From contig CAZUDI010000002.1 of assembly GCA_964618975.1 (NCBI GenBank), positions 124,001-188,000 of the forward strand: a stretch of 64,000 nucleotides of DNA, read 5' to 3'. Of this stretch, positions 17,832-26,167 are shown one piece after another; the stretch's first letter is position 1; each line of letters opens with the position of its first letter. Both the position numbers and the translations under genes were made by a program. The notes under the pieces were generated by a model. It did no database searches and was not told where the DNA came from. It saw only the letters and a list, made by a program, of their open reading frames with translations. The stretch is from CAZUDI01 sp964618975. Its GTDB lineage: Bacteria; Desulfobacterota; Desulfomonilia; UBA1062.

Positions 17832-18806
17832 ATGTTTCAGACGCAACTAACGGAAATGTTGGGCATACCTCACCCCCTCATGATGGGCGGGATGCAATGG
17901 CTCTCGACGGCCGAATTCGTAGCGGCGGCGGCGAACGCGGGCGTGATGGCCTTTCTGACGGCCGAGACCCAGCCGACCGCGGAGGCCCTGCGGGAGGAGA
18001 TCCGTAAAACCCGCGCCCTGACGGACAGGCCCTTTGGGGTCAACATCAGTATGCTGCCGGAACTGGGGAAAGGCGAGCGCTCGCTGGGATTCGCACGCGT
18101 GGCCGCCGAGGAGGGGGTTGTGGCGGCGGAGACGGCCGGCAACGATCCGGCCTTCCTGGTCGGCGTGCTGAAGGCGGCGGGGATAAAGGTTTTCCATAAG
18201 GCCCCCACCCTGCGCTTTGCGAAAAGGGCCGTGGCCAGCGGTGTGGACGGAATCATCATTGTGGGCTTCGAATGCGGCGGACACCCCGGGATGGACGATA
18301 TCCCGCTCGCGATCATGCTGCCGCGGGCCGTGGACGAGCTTGGGGTGCCCGTCATTGCAGCGGGCGGGATAGCCGATGCGCGGGGCTTTGTCGCCGCCCT
18401 GTGCTACGGGGCCGCCGGGGTGGTCATGGGATCGCGCTTCGTGGCATCGCGGGAATGCCCCATGCATGCGGATATCAAGCAGCGCTATGTCGAGGTGACG
18501 GAGAGGGACACCACCCTCATCATGCGCAGCCTGAACAACCCCATGCGCTGCATGCAGAATCGGGCCACCGGCAGGGCCCTGGAGATGGAGGCCCGCGGGG
18601 CGGGGCTGGCCGAGCTCCTGACGGTGGTAAGCGGCAAGATCGGACGCGAGATGTATGCCCGGGGCGACCCGGAGGGCGTGCCCATCGCCTGCGGCCTGGG
18701 CGCGTCACTCATCCACGATATCCGGCCGATCGCCGAGCTTGTGGACGAGATCGTCACCGGGGCGCATGCCATCCTGTCGCGCGTCAGGACCATGGAAAAA
18801 GGTTGA
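17832..18806 (+). CDS. Nitronate monooxygenase-family flavoprotein
   Basis: A 324-residue TIM-barrel FMN protein of the nitronate monooxygenase/2-nitropropane dioxygenase family. The start PLMMGGMQWLS, the active-site VGFECGGHPGMDD (with the conserved His) and the phosphate-binding AAGGIADARGF ... GAAGVVMGSRF are visible. Members in acyl-CoA clusters often act as enoyl reductases or have unknown roles, so true nitronate oxidation is not implied. It follows the dehydrogenase after an R2 element and may need its own promoter. Confidence 0.85.
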   Translation: MFQTQLTEMLGIPHPLMMGGMQWLSTAEFVAAAANAGVMAFLTAETQPTAEALREEIRKTRALTDRPFGVNISMLPELGKGERSLGFARVAAEEGVVAAETAGNDPAFLVGVLKAAGIKVFHKAPTLRFAKRAVASGVDGIIIVGFECGGHPGMDDIPLAIMLPRAVDELGVPVIAAGGIADARGFVAALCYGAAGVVMGSRFVASRECPMHADIKQRYVEVTERDTTLIMRSLNNPMRCMQNRATGRALEMEARGAGLAELLTVVSGKIGREMYARGDPEGVPIACGLGASLIHDIRPIAELVDEIVTGAHAILSRVRTMEKG

Positions 18807-18973
18807 CCCTCCTTGATCTCAAGGGCGGGGTAGCCGGCCCGGGGCGTACCATGAACGGCTTAACCCCGCTGAAGATCCGGGAACTAGTGGTTATGATTCT
18901 TTAACTTCCCGGCGGAAACTCTACTATATATCCTCCCAATATTGTTGAAGTTGTGTGCCGCATATGATAGGGG

Positions 18974-19651
18974 ATGTTCGGGGTTGGTAAGATGAGCAGA
19001 GAGAAAACGACAAACGACAGCGTTCCGCGGCGATCGATGCGGCGAATGAGAGAAAAGGAAAACCGGTACAATACCATCCTGAAGGCGGCCGAGGAACTCT
19101 TTGCCCGCAAGGGCTTTCATCAGACGAGCATCGAGGAAATCGCGGACCTGGCAGAAGTATCGACTGGGGCCGTATATTTTTATTTCAAGAACAAGGACGA
19201 TCTACTTATCAAGCTGATGCATGCGATCGGCGTCTATTTGCGGAAATTGCTGGGGGAAGAGCTCACGCAGACCGTACTATCCCTGGCTGTATTCGAACAG
19301 ATAGCCTTTACCTTCTTCCGAAATTTCTGCGTGCGCTATCCCGCCAAGATCGCCATTTTCTTCAGGGAATCCGTCGGTCAGAGTGCAGCGGTCGAAGAAC
19401 AGCGCAAGCAGTTGTTCCTGAAGCTGACCCACGACATCAAAGAGGCCCTGGTCACGGTATGCAGGCAACAGGGGAAGACCTTTGATTCGGATTTCACCCC
19501 CGAGATCATCGCCGTATGCATCGTCGGGATCTACGAGCGCATTGCCTGCCATTACTTTCTCTGGCAGGACGGTGCACCGGATATGGAGACTATCGCCCAC
19601 AAGACCGTTGCGTTCATGCTGGGGGGAATCGGCAATCTCCTTGAGGATTGA
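18974..19651 (+). CDS. TetR-family transcriptional regulator
   Basis: A 225-residue regulator. The N-terminal helix-turn-helix spans about residues 35-80 (ILKAAEELFARKGFHQTSIEEIADLAEVSTGAVYFYF, read in short blocks) with the TetR signature TGAVYFYFKNKDDLL. The C-terminal ligand domain is of the FadR/KstR-like helical type. As the last gene of the carboxylase cluster, in the same direction, it is the likely sensor of an acyl-CoA and repressor of the promoter at 8180-8223. The start could also be the ATG at 18992; neither has a strong ribosome-binding site. Confidence 0.85.
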   Translation: MFGVGKMSREKTTNDSVPRRSMRRMREKENRYNTILKAAEELFARKGFHQTSIEEIADLAEVSTGAVYFYFKNKDDLLIKLMHAIGVYLRKLLGEELTQTVLSLAVFEQIAFTFFRNFCVRYPAKIAIFFRESVGQSAAVEEQRKQLFLKLTHDIKEALVTVCRQQGKTFDSDFTPEIIAVCIVGIYERIACHYFLWQDGAPDMETIAHKTVAFMLGGIGNLLED

Positions 19652-19751
19652 GCCGCGGGGCAATAAGATCGACCGGATGCCCACCCTTTCCGGTCAGGCA
19701 GAGAGAGGACACCATAGATAACCGCCGGGGCCCTTCACCCGGCAATGCAGC

Positions 19752-20318
19752 TCAGGCGCACCTGGCCATGATGCGCCGGACATCGCCTTCGATGAGGCCC
19801 TTGATGTCGTGGATGATGCTTTCGGGCTCCTCGTGCATGCCTTCGACGACCCAGTGATTCACGATGCCGATGAAGGCATAGCAGTAGAAGTTGGCGATGA
19901 AGCGCCGGCGCTTCTCGCTGAGGGGAGACTCCCCGGCGATCTCGTTGACGACATCGATCAGGCCCTTGATGGTCATGCGGTAGAGGAAGCGGTCGATCTC
20001 GTCGCGCGTCACATACCGCAGGACATTGCGGCAGAAGGAGGCGTTCTTCCGGATGTACCTCAGGATCCTCAAAAAGGCCTCCTGCCAGGTTTCGTAGGTG
20101 CGGCAGTCACTGATCAGCCGGAGGGCCTCGTCCTGATAGATCCAGCCCAGCAGGTCGTAGATGTTCTGGAAATGATAATAGAAGGTCTGGCGGTTGATGC
20201 CGCATTCCTGAACGAGGGTCACGACGGTGATCTTATCGAGGGGGGTTGTCTGCATGAGTCGCTTGAGGGCCTCGGCCAGGGCCTGCCTGGTTCTGTGAGC
20301 CTGTGACATATCGATCAC
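19752..20318 (-). CDS. TetR-family regulator (DhaS-like C-terminal domain)
   Basis: A 188-residue regulator. The HTH covers residues 8-55 (TVVTLVQECGINRQTFYYHFQNIYDLL is its recognition part, quoted in pieces here: CGINRQTFYYHF). The C-terminal domain has the FLYRMTIKGL and FYCYAFIGIVNHWVVEGM pattern seen in the DhaS/TetR_C_7 group. It is transcribed away from oleate hydratase, about 550 bases apart, and is a plausible regulator of that gene. An AGGTGATC element lies just upstream of the start. Confidence 0.85.
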   Translation of the reverse strand: MIDMSQAHRTRQALAEALKRLMQTTPLDKITVVTLVQECGINRQTFYYHFQNIYDLLGWIYQDEALRLISDCRTYETWQEAFLRILRYIRKNASFCRNVLRYVTRDEIDRFLYRMTIKGLIDVVNEIAGESPLSEKRRRFIANFYCYAFIGIVNHWVVEGMHEEPESIIHDIKGLIEGDVRRIMARCA

Positions 20319-20871
20319 CTCTTGCTGTGTTCAGCTCGTGTCGGAGACGGATCGTTGCGTCCGGCGGCTCAGGGCCGGCCGTCTGCATAAAAGGCCGCTC
20401 CCTGTCCCGGGGCACCAGGGCGTGGTCCCTGATACTCCATGCCGATAATAATCCAAAAGGGGGTTATTTTTCAAGAGCAAAGGAAGGTGCCCCTGTCTGC
20501 CTCCACCCCCGCGGCCTCAGGCAACCAGCCCAGGGTGGGCATGACACCCCGGGCTGGCCCCCTCCATGAGGCCGCCAGGGGTGAGAACCGACCTGCTGCA
20601 AATCAGGGGGGGATGAACCCCTGCTGCGGGATTCTGCCCTGCTTGCCGCCGCCAGCAGCAGGGACTTCGACCCATAGTCGCCCCCTTTTCGGCCTGCCCG
20701 GCCGTCTGTGGCAGGCGCCCCGGAGACTCTCCGTCTGCGCCGTTTCTTAGACATTCTCCGCCGTCTGTCCAATATCGCGACAGGGGACGGGGATTGTCTA
20801 TGGGAAGCCCGGGTGGGCCCGGCTATCCTGTCACTGCACGACCAACCGAACCGACAAAGGAGGAACGTTAC
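20319..20871. other. Divergent intergenic region with R1 repeat
   Basis: This separates the TetR gene from oleate hydratase. It holds an R1 copy at 20600-20677 and, nearer ohyA, the leader with AAAGGAGG. No extra gene is supported; open frames here lack ribosome-binding sites. Confidence 0.5.
20600..20677 (+). repeat. R1 dispersed repeat
   Basis: AATCAGGGG...GATGAACCCC block, then TGCCCTGCTTGCCGCCGCC and GGGACTTCGACCC. The hairpin is partly decayed. Confidence 0.65.
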
Positions 20872-22467
20872 ATGCAGAAAGATCATGGCAACAGACAGGC
20901 CTATTTCGTTGGTGGCGGACTGGCGTCCCTGGCAGGCGCAGCGTACCTGATCCGTGACTGTGGCTTCACCGGCAAGAACATCCATGTCCTGGAAGCCCTG
21001 CCCGTCCTGGGCGGCAGCAATGACGGCGGCGGTGACCGTCGAAAGGGCTTCATCTGCCGCGGTGGCCGCATGCTGAATGAAGAGACCTACGAGAACTTCT
21101 GGGAGCTGTTCTCTTCCATCCCGTCCCTGGAAGAGGAGGGGCTGTCCGTGACCGATGAGATCCTGGCCTTCGACCACGCCCACCCCACGCATGCCAATGC
21201 CCGACTCGTCGACAGGGACGGCCAGGTCCTCGACGTCATGTCCATGGGCTGGGACATGGAGGACCGCAAGGCGATGATGATGCTGCTGCTCACGCCGGAG
21301 GAGAAGCTGGACAACCTCAAGATCAGCGACTGGTTCGCCAACTGTCCGAACTTTTTCGAGACCAATTTCTGGTACATGTGGCAGACGACCTTCGCCTTCC
21401 AGAAATGGTCCAGCCTGTTCGAGTTCAAGCGCTACATGAACCGCATGATCTTCGAGTTCTCGCGCATCCAGACCCTGGAGGGCGTCACCCGCACAAGATA
21501 CAACCAGTACGAATCCGTCATCCTGCCCATCAGGGCCTATCTCGCCGAAAAGGGCGTGGACTTCAGCCTCAAGTGCACGGTTACAGACCTGGATTTCAAA
21601 AAGGGCGACGGGATCACGGTCACGGGCATTCATTGTAAAAATGCCAAGGGTCAAGCGGATGTCATCCAGCTCCAGGAAGGCGACCTGTGTCTGGTGATCA
21701 ACGGCTGCATGACCGACTGCGCCACCCTGGGCGACTTCGACACCCCGGCGGCCTGGAAGCCCGGGAAGCCCATCTCCGGTGAGCTGTGGACCAGGATCGC
21801 GGCCAAGAAGCCGGGACTGGGCAACCCTACCCCCTTCTTCGGCAACCCCGAGGAGACCGTCTGGCAGTCCTACACGGTGACGCTCAAGGGCAACAAGCTC
21901 CTCAAAAAGATCGAGAAACTCAGCCGCAACGTCCCCGGTAGCGGGGCGCTGATGACCTTCAAGGACTCCAGCTGGCTCACCTCCATCGTGGTGGCCGCCC
22001 AGCCCCATTTCAAGGACCAGCCGGAAGACCAGACCATCTTCTGGGGCTACAGCCTGTACACCGACACCCCGGGCGACTACGTGAAGAAGCCCATGCGGGA
22101 TTGCACGGGCAAAGAGATCCTCACCGAGGTGCTTCACCACCTGCACTTCGAGGACGAGATCGATGAGATCATGGAGGATGTCATCAATGTCATCCCCTGC
22201 ATCATGCCCTACTGTGACGCGCACTTCCAGCCCCGGGCCATGGCCGACCGCCCCGCGGTGGTCCCGGAAGGTTCCACCAACCTGGGCCTCATCAGCCAGT
22301 ATGTCGAGATCCCCGAAGACATGGTCTTCACCGAGGAGTACTCGGTGCGCGCTGCCCGCATCGCCGTCTACACCCTGATGGGGCTCAACAAGAAGGTCTG
22401 CCCCGTAACCCCCCACCAGCACGACATCCGGACCCTTCTGAAGGCCCTGATCACATCGTTGCGCTGA
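20872..22467 (+). CDS. ohyA: Oleate hydratase
   Basis: Oleate hydratase (EC 4.2.1.53) adds water to the cis-9 double bond of free fatty acids and uses FAD structurally. The 531-residue protein has the Rossmann start VGGGLASLAGAAYLIRD, the family signature LGGSNDGGG and RGGRMLNEETYENFWELFSSIPS. Later blocks match (FFETNFWYMWQTTFAF, WTRIAAKKPGLGNPTPFFG, QFVEIP-like YVEIPEDMVFTEEYSVRAA). It is at the short end of the family (most are 560-590). The ATG at 20872 follows AAAGGAGG by 8 bases. Roles suggested for the family are detoxification of unsaturated fatty acids and biohydrogenation. Confidence 0.95.
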   Translation: MQKDHGNRQAYFVGGGLASLAGAAYLIRDCGFTGKNIHVLEALPVLGGSNDGGGDRRKGFICRGGRMLNEETYENFWELFSSIPSLEEEGLSVTDEILAFDHAHPTHANARLVDRDGQVLDVMSMGWDMEDRKAMMMLLLTPEEKLDNLKISDWFANCPNFFETNFWYMWQTTFAFQKWSSLFEFKRYMNRMIFEFSRIQTLEGVTRTRYNQYESVILPIRAYLAEKGVDFSLKCTVTDLDFKKGDGITVTGIHCKNAKGQADVIQLQEGDLCLVINGCMTDCATLGDFDTPAAWKPGKPISGELWTRIAAKKPGLGNPTPFFGNPEETVWQSYTVTLKGNKLLKKIEKLSRNVPGSGALMTFKDSSWLTSIVVAAQPHFKDQPEDQTIFWGYSLYTDTPGDYVKKPMRDCTGKEILTEVLHHLHFEDEIDEIMEDVINVIPCIMPYCDAHFQPRAMADRPAVVPEGSTNLGLISQYVEIPEDMVFTEEYSVRAARIAVYTLMGLNKKVCPVTPHQHDIRTLLKALITSLR

Positions 22468-22477
22468 TCCTTAATCT

Positions 22478-22513
22478 GCGAGGCGGCAGGCCTGCATAAG
22501 CCTGCCGCCTCGC
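22478..22513 (+). terminator. Strong hairpin after oleate hydratase
   Basis: GCGAGGCGGCAGGC and GCCTGCCGCCTCGC form a perfect 14-base stem starting 10 bases after the ohyA stop. There is no T-run, so it may be an mRNA-stabilising 3' hairpin and not an intrinsic terminator. Confidence 0.6.
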
Positions 22514-22662
22514 GTCTCCGACACCCGCCCCGCGCACCTGCCCCAATCGCGCCCTGTTCGCATGCGCCCGCTTAAAAGCAGGGGTCGCTGCCCGCCCCGG
22601 GCAAGGGGCCCCCGACCACCGGCGGCAGGGGGGGATTGCCCCAGGCAGACTAACGCGGCTTC

Positions 22663-22778
22663 GGGGGCGACCAGGCCCCCGGGGCAGATCCCGCGCCCGT
22701 CCTGAGCCTTAGGGCAAGGCGCGTGCGAGAAAGGCCGCCGCAAGCGGCGGGAAATTCGACCCTGAGTCATTAAAGGGG
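22663..22778 (+). repeat. R1 dispersed repeat, diverged
   Basis: The left block (GGCGACCAGGCCCCCGGGGCAG) is weak. The right block is well kept: GCCGC-CGCAA-GCGGC, GGGAAATTCGACCCTGAG, TCATTAAA. Confidence 0.6.
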
Positions 22779-22805
22779 CTTTAGTGCAAGGAAGGGGGGG
22801 TGAAA

Positions 22806-22887
22806 AAAGAGGGTGATTCGTGGGGTGTGGACGCTGCCGTTTCCTGGTGATAGTCTCTTGAGTCCTGTTTAAGCTATCACCCTCTTT
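22806..22887. other. Inverted-repeat region with two competing pairings
   Basis: AAAGAGGGTGAT (22806-22817) is a perfect complement of ATCACCCTCTTT (22876-22887). GGTGATAG (22846-22853) is a perfect complement of CTATCACC (22874-22881). The two pairings share the same 3' arm and exclude one another. Confidence 0.5.
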
Positions 22888-22998
22888 GTCTTTCTTATCG
22901 CATGAAGGCGCAGCGGGCACTATCGGACGGGGGCTGATTCTCGCGTAGGACCTGGACTGACAGGGTCAGGGGTCCAGGTGAATCGGGTGCCCCCGGGC

Positions 22999-24657
22999 TC
23001 AGCCGGCCCTAAGCGCCCGGCCGCGCCTGCTCCCCTCCAGCCAGACCCCCTGCTCCACGACCTGCTCGCCGTTGATGAAGACGCTCGCGATCCCCAGCGG
23101 GCGGCGCGCCGTATCGGCGCGGGTGGTGGTGTCGGCGATGGTCTCAGGGTCCCAGAGCGCCAGGTCGGCGAAGTACCCCTCGCGGAGCTCGCCGCGTTCG
23201 GGGATACCGAACCAGCGCGCGGTGCGGGAGGTCATGCGGCCTACGGCCTCGCTCAGGGACAGCACCCGGCGCTCGCGCACATAGCGGCCCAGGATGCGCG
23301 GAAAGGCCCCGTAGGAGGCCGGGTTGGCAAAGCCCTTGGACTTGAGGATGGTGTCGGTCATGAAGAGGCAGCGCTCGTGGGCCATCAGGCGCTCGATGAG
23401 GCCCTCGTGCTCCTCGTCGCCGCTGTAGCCGTAGGTCAGCTGCAGGGCCTTGCCGGAGCTTTCCCGGATGAGCTTGAGGAAGGCCCCCATGGCGGACAGG
23501 CCCTCCATCCGGCCGATCTCCTCCAGGTTCAGCCCGTTGTAGCGCTCGCCGCCTTCGATACCGGCCTCCATGATCTGGATGTCGCTGAGCCGGAAGCCCA
23601 GCAGGTGCTGCGCCAGGGTGAGCTCGAATGTCAGGCGGGCCAGGGCCCGGCGGCTCCTGAGGTTGCGCTCGAAGTCCTGCATGAACCAGGCGGGCAAAAA
23701 AACGTTGAGGTAGCTGTTGCCGCAGAAATGCGGGTAGATGTCCCAACCCACCTCCAGCCCCCGGGAGGCCGCCTCTTCGATCATGGCGATGGCCCGCCCG
23801 GCGGTGGGCCAGCTGCGCCTGCCCACGAAGATCAGGTGCGAGAGCTCCAACCTCACCCCGGTCTCGAGCCCGATGGCGAGCATCTCCTCGAGCGCGCGCA
23901 GGTTGTGGGGCTGGCCGAAGAAGGGCACGACGGGCCAGGCCCCGGAGTAGCGGGACAGGGCCCGCATGTGCACGGTCAAAACGCGCCCGCCCTCGGCCGC
24001 CACGCGCGCCACCTGCTCGAGCGCGCGGCGGTCATAGAACATGCCCGGCGGGTACATGAGCCCCAGCGAGAGCCCGAAGGCGCCCTCATCGAGGGCCTGG
24101 CGCAGGAGGTCGCAGACAGCCTCCAGCTCCGCCTCGCCCGGAGGGCGCTCCAGGTCGCGCACCGCGCCCAGGTGGCAGGTACCGTGGCCGGCCAGCTGGG
24201 CGTTGTTGAAGAGCAGCCCGCCCTGGCCCTCCAGCGTCTCGAGGAAGGAACCCAGGCCCTCCCAGGTGACCTCCAGCGGCCGCTCGAGGACGAACTCGCC
24301 GTAGGCGTTGAGCCGCCCGGCGGCGCCCGGGGGGACGGGCGCCGGGGAGTAGCCGCAGTTGCCGCTGACCACGGTGGTCACGCCCTGCTCCACCAGGGGC
24401 GCCAGGATCTCGGCGTGGTCGCCAAGCGGCAACACCCAGTCGAAGTGGCTGTGGGCGTCGATGAACCCGGGCGAGAGCGCCAGGCCACCGGCGTCCACGA
24501 CGCGCTCGGCCCCCCGGCGCTGGAGATCTGCGGCCTCGGGCGAGTCTGCGCGCACCACGGCCGCGATGCGCTCGCCTTCGGTCAGCACGTGGCCGGCATA
24601 GGGCGCCTGTCCGGTACCGTCGATGATCAGGGCGTTGGTGATCAGGAGCGTCGGCAT
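22999..24657 (-). CDS. N-acyl-D-amino-acid deacylase / D-aminoacylase-type amidohydrolase
   Basis: A 552-residue metal-dependent amidohydrolase of the D-aminoacylase/dihydroorotase-like superfamily. It has the N-terminal beta domain LLITNALIIDGTG, metal site FIDAHSHFDW, VSGNCGYSPAPV (with the Cys typical of D-aminoacylases), the later metal His in LTVHMRALSRYS and the C-terminal EGYFADLALWDP. Such enzymes hydrolyse N-acyl-D-amino acids. Some members act on other N-acyl compounds, so the substrate is open. The start at 24657 follows GGAGG by 6 bases; a longer frame to 24681 lacks one. Confidence 0.85.
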   Translation of the reverse strand: MPTLLITNALIIDGTGQAPYAGHVLTEGERIAAVVRADSPEAADLQRRGAERVVDAGGLALSPGFIDAHSHFDWVLPLGDHAEILAPLVEQGVTTVVSGNCGYSPAPVPPGAAGRLNAYGEFVLERPLEVTWEGLGSFLETLEGQGGLLFNNAQLAGHGTCHLGAVRDLERPPGEAELEAVCDLLRQALDEGAFGLSLGLMYPPGMFYDRRALEQVARVAAEGGRVLTVHMRALSRYSGAWPVVPFFGQPHNLRALEEMLAIGLETGVRLELSHLIFVGRRSWPTAGRAIAMIEEAASRGLEVGWDIYPHFCGNSYLNVFLPAWFMQDFERNLRSRRALARLTFELTLAQHLLGFRLSDIQIMEAGIEGGERYNGLNLEEIGRMEGLSAMGAFLKLIRESSGKALQLTYGYSGDEEHEGLIERLMAHERCLFMTDTILKSKGFANPASYGAFPRILGRYVRERRVLSLSEAVGRMTSRTARWFGIPERGELREGYFADLALWDPETIADTTTRADTARRPLGIASVFINGEQVVEQGVWLEGSRRGRALRAG

Positions 24658-24700
24658 GTCACACCTCCAAAAAGTTTTCATGACTCAGGGGCAAATTCCC

Positions 24701-24895
24701 TGGCCGCTTGCGGCGTCAAGCCGGGGCAAAAGCTTTCCCGGCGGGTCATGCCCGTGATTGGCCAGGGTTCAGATCCCCCACTGCTCGCAGGGGAAAGCAG
24801 GGTCCCTGGGTTTTCCCGGTTCCTGCCCCTGATTGGCTCCGGGTCGTATCCCCGGCCGCAGCGTCCGGCCGCCAGGGGCGGGGCCCCCTTTCCGG
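24701..24895 (-). repeat. Tandem R1 repeats (about three units, reverse orientation)
   Basis: The block GCCCNTGATTGGC followed by GGGTC/GGGTTC and ATCCCC recurs at about 24750, 24825 and 24840, with period about 75. Hairpin remnants CCGCTTGCGGC and GCTCGCAGGGG lie between. Orientation is opposite to the 7633 copy. Confidence 0.6.
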
Positions 24896-25341
24896 GGCGT
24901 GCGGTCTTTTAAGCCGGTGCGAAATCAGCCCGGCGTCTTCATGACGGGTCCCTTCCGGTTCGACCTCCGGCCCTGAGAACAAGTATATCGACCGGGCAGG
25001 CCGCAATCAATCTATTTGTTGCGCCTCCAGGGCCTCTGCCGGTATCGGCATGACGGTCATCCAGCCCGCCGGTCAGCTCGGCGCCGAAGAAGCAGGGCCA
25101 AAGCCGACAGGGCCGGGGGCCGTGACACCTGTCTGGAACGCATCGCCTGAGGGGCCATGCGGGGGGTCAGTCCCGGCTTCCGGCCTCATCGCAGCACAAA
25201 GCTGGCACTGCCCCCCCTTCTCCGCCCCACGTTATGGCAGCATAGGGTACTGTGTATGGTGCCAGCACCATAGGGGATAGGGCCTCCGCGTCCATCGGCG
25301 CGGGGGGAGGCCGCCTTGCTATGGAAGTAATCATAAGTTAA

Positions 25342-25358
25342 TTAGGTTAGTTACCTTA
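25342..25358. promoter_or_regulatory. Operator-like palindrome upstream of the zinc-ribbon gene
   Basis: TTAGGTTAGTTACCTTA is an imperfect palindrome (AGGT-N5-ACCT core) in an AT-rich stretch 77 bases before the start codon. A regulator is not evident nearby. Confidence 0.3.
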
Positions 25359-25434
25359 TCACCTCCCCGGCGGATCGGTCCTGGCACGCCTTTCGCTAGA
25401 GGAAGGTCAGGACACAGCCAAGGAGGCAGGAGCG

Positions 25435-25677
25435 ATGATCCGAGCGACGCGATGTGAGATCTGTGGCAGTAACGAGGCGATCGAGATCTGTGCCGGCTGC
25501 GGCAAGGCGATGTGCCGCGACTGCCGCACCCTGGAGATCTGGGGTGCCGGGGCGGAGGACCTGAGCGTGAAGTATCTCTGCCCGGCCTGCAAGGAGGATC
25601 CGGAAATCAATCCCTGGGGCGCCTATGATGCGGTGGAGGCCCCGGCCGGAAAGAAGTCGGTCGCGCACGCCGCCTGA
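25435..25677 (+). CDS. Small zinc-ribbon / B-box-like protein
   Basis: An 80-residue protein with four CxxC pairs: C7/C10, C19/C22, C27/C30 and C49/C52. The spacing suits two zinc sites in a cross-brace arrangement similar to B-box or double zinc-ribbon folds. No enzyme domain is present, so it may bind a partner protein or nucleic acid. AAGGAGG lies upstream of the ATG. It is followed 77 bases later by a second small gene on the same strand, and the pair ends at a terminator. I do not recognise a named family. Confidence 0.7.
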   Translation: MIRATRCEICGSNEAIEICAGCGKAMCRDCRTLEIWGAGAEDLSVKYLCPACKEDPEINPWGAYDAVEAPAGKKSVAHAA

Positions 25678-25754
25678 GCACAGGCACAGGCGGCGTGCGG
25701 GTGTGCAAGGGGGGACGCGCATGCGACGGCCCCCACATGAAGGAGGGCACGGCT

Positions 25755-25937
25755 ATGATGGTTCGAGTCGATGCGGTTCAGGCACGGCACCTCACAGGGC
25801 TTGACACGAAACCCTGGGAGGCCCGCCGGTACAGGTTGCGGCAATGGTTCGACGTGCACTTCGGATGGGACTGGGTACGCCGGTGTGCCCTGGATGGCTT
25901 TATCGAGGCCATACACGAGACAGCACCCTATCGTTGA
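25755..25937 (+). CDS. Small hypothetical protein (60 residues)
   Basis: The product is rich in Trp, Arg and aromatic residues (TKPWEARRYRLRQWF, then HFGWDWVRRCALDGFIEAIHE) and is probably a short amphipathic helical protein. The start is set by AAGGAGGG 8 bases before ATG 25755; an in-frame ATG further upstream has none. No family recognised. It is linked to the zinc-ribbon gene just upstream and precedes a terminator. Confidence 0.6.
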   Translation: MMVRVDAVQARHLTGLDTKPWEARRYRLRQWFDVHFGWDWVRRCALDGFIEAIHETAPYR

Positions 25938-26066
25938 GATCTTCAGACAGACATGCCGGATACAGCGGAAATATTCATCCAGGATCGGCAGCAGAACTTC
26001 TCCGGAGCGGGCAGGCTCAGCAGCATGCGATCCGACACCTGATCCTTCCGGCATGGCCTTCACCTG

Positions 26067-26107
26067 ATCCCCCTGCAGGGACCTGTCCGCGGCAGGGGGA
26101 TTTTATT
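26067..26107 (+). terminator. Rho-independent terminator
   Basis: ATCCCCCTGC and GCAGGGGGAT form a 10-base stem with a 15-base loop, followed by TTTTATT. It ends the two-gene unit at 25435-25937. Confidence 0.8.
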
Positions 26108-26167
26108 ACCCTCTGACGGCATGCCGGCGGCGAGCGCCGGGGTCCCGACTGAGGGCGGAAAGAGGGC

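Larger units (their letters stand above)
22468..22998. other. Convergent intergenic region with hairpins and R1 repeat
   Basis: Between the 3' ends of ohyA and the amidohydrolase gene. It contains a long GC hairpin at 22478-22513, a diverged R1 copy at 22663-22778 and an inverted-repeat region at 22806-22887. No coding gene is convincing; the 149-codon minus-strand frame is low in hydrophobic residues and lacks a binding site. Confidence 0.5.
24658..25434. other. Long intergenic region with a tandem R1 array
   Basis: About 780 bases without a credible gene. The first part (about 24701-24895) is a tandem array of R1 units in reverse orientation. The last 110 bases hold the promoter region of the zinc-ribbon gene, including the palindrome at 25342-25358. 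Nothing recognisable lies between. Confidence 0.55.

Noticed and set aside
20464..22422. Minus-strand 652-codon frame over oleate hydratase
   Set aside because: Shadow of ohyA, whose family motifs are complete.
22471..22920. Minus-strand 149-codon frame after ohyA
   Set aside because: Built from hairpin and R1 sequence, no binding site, no domain.
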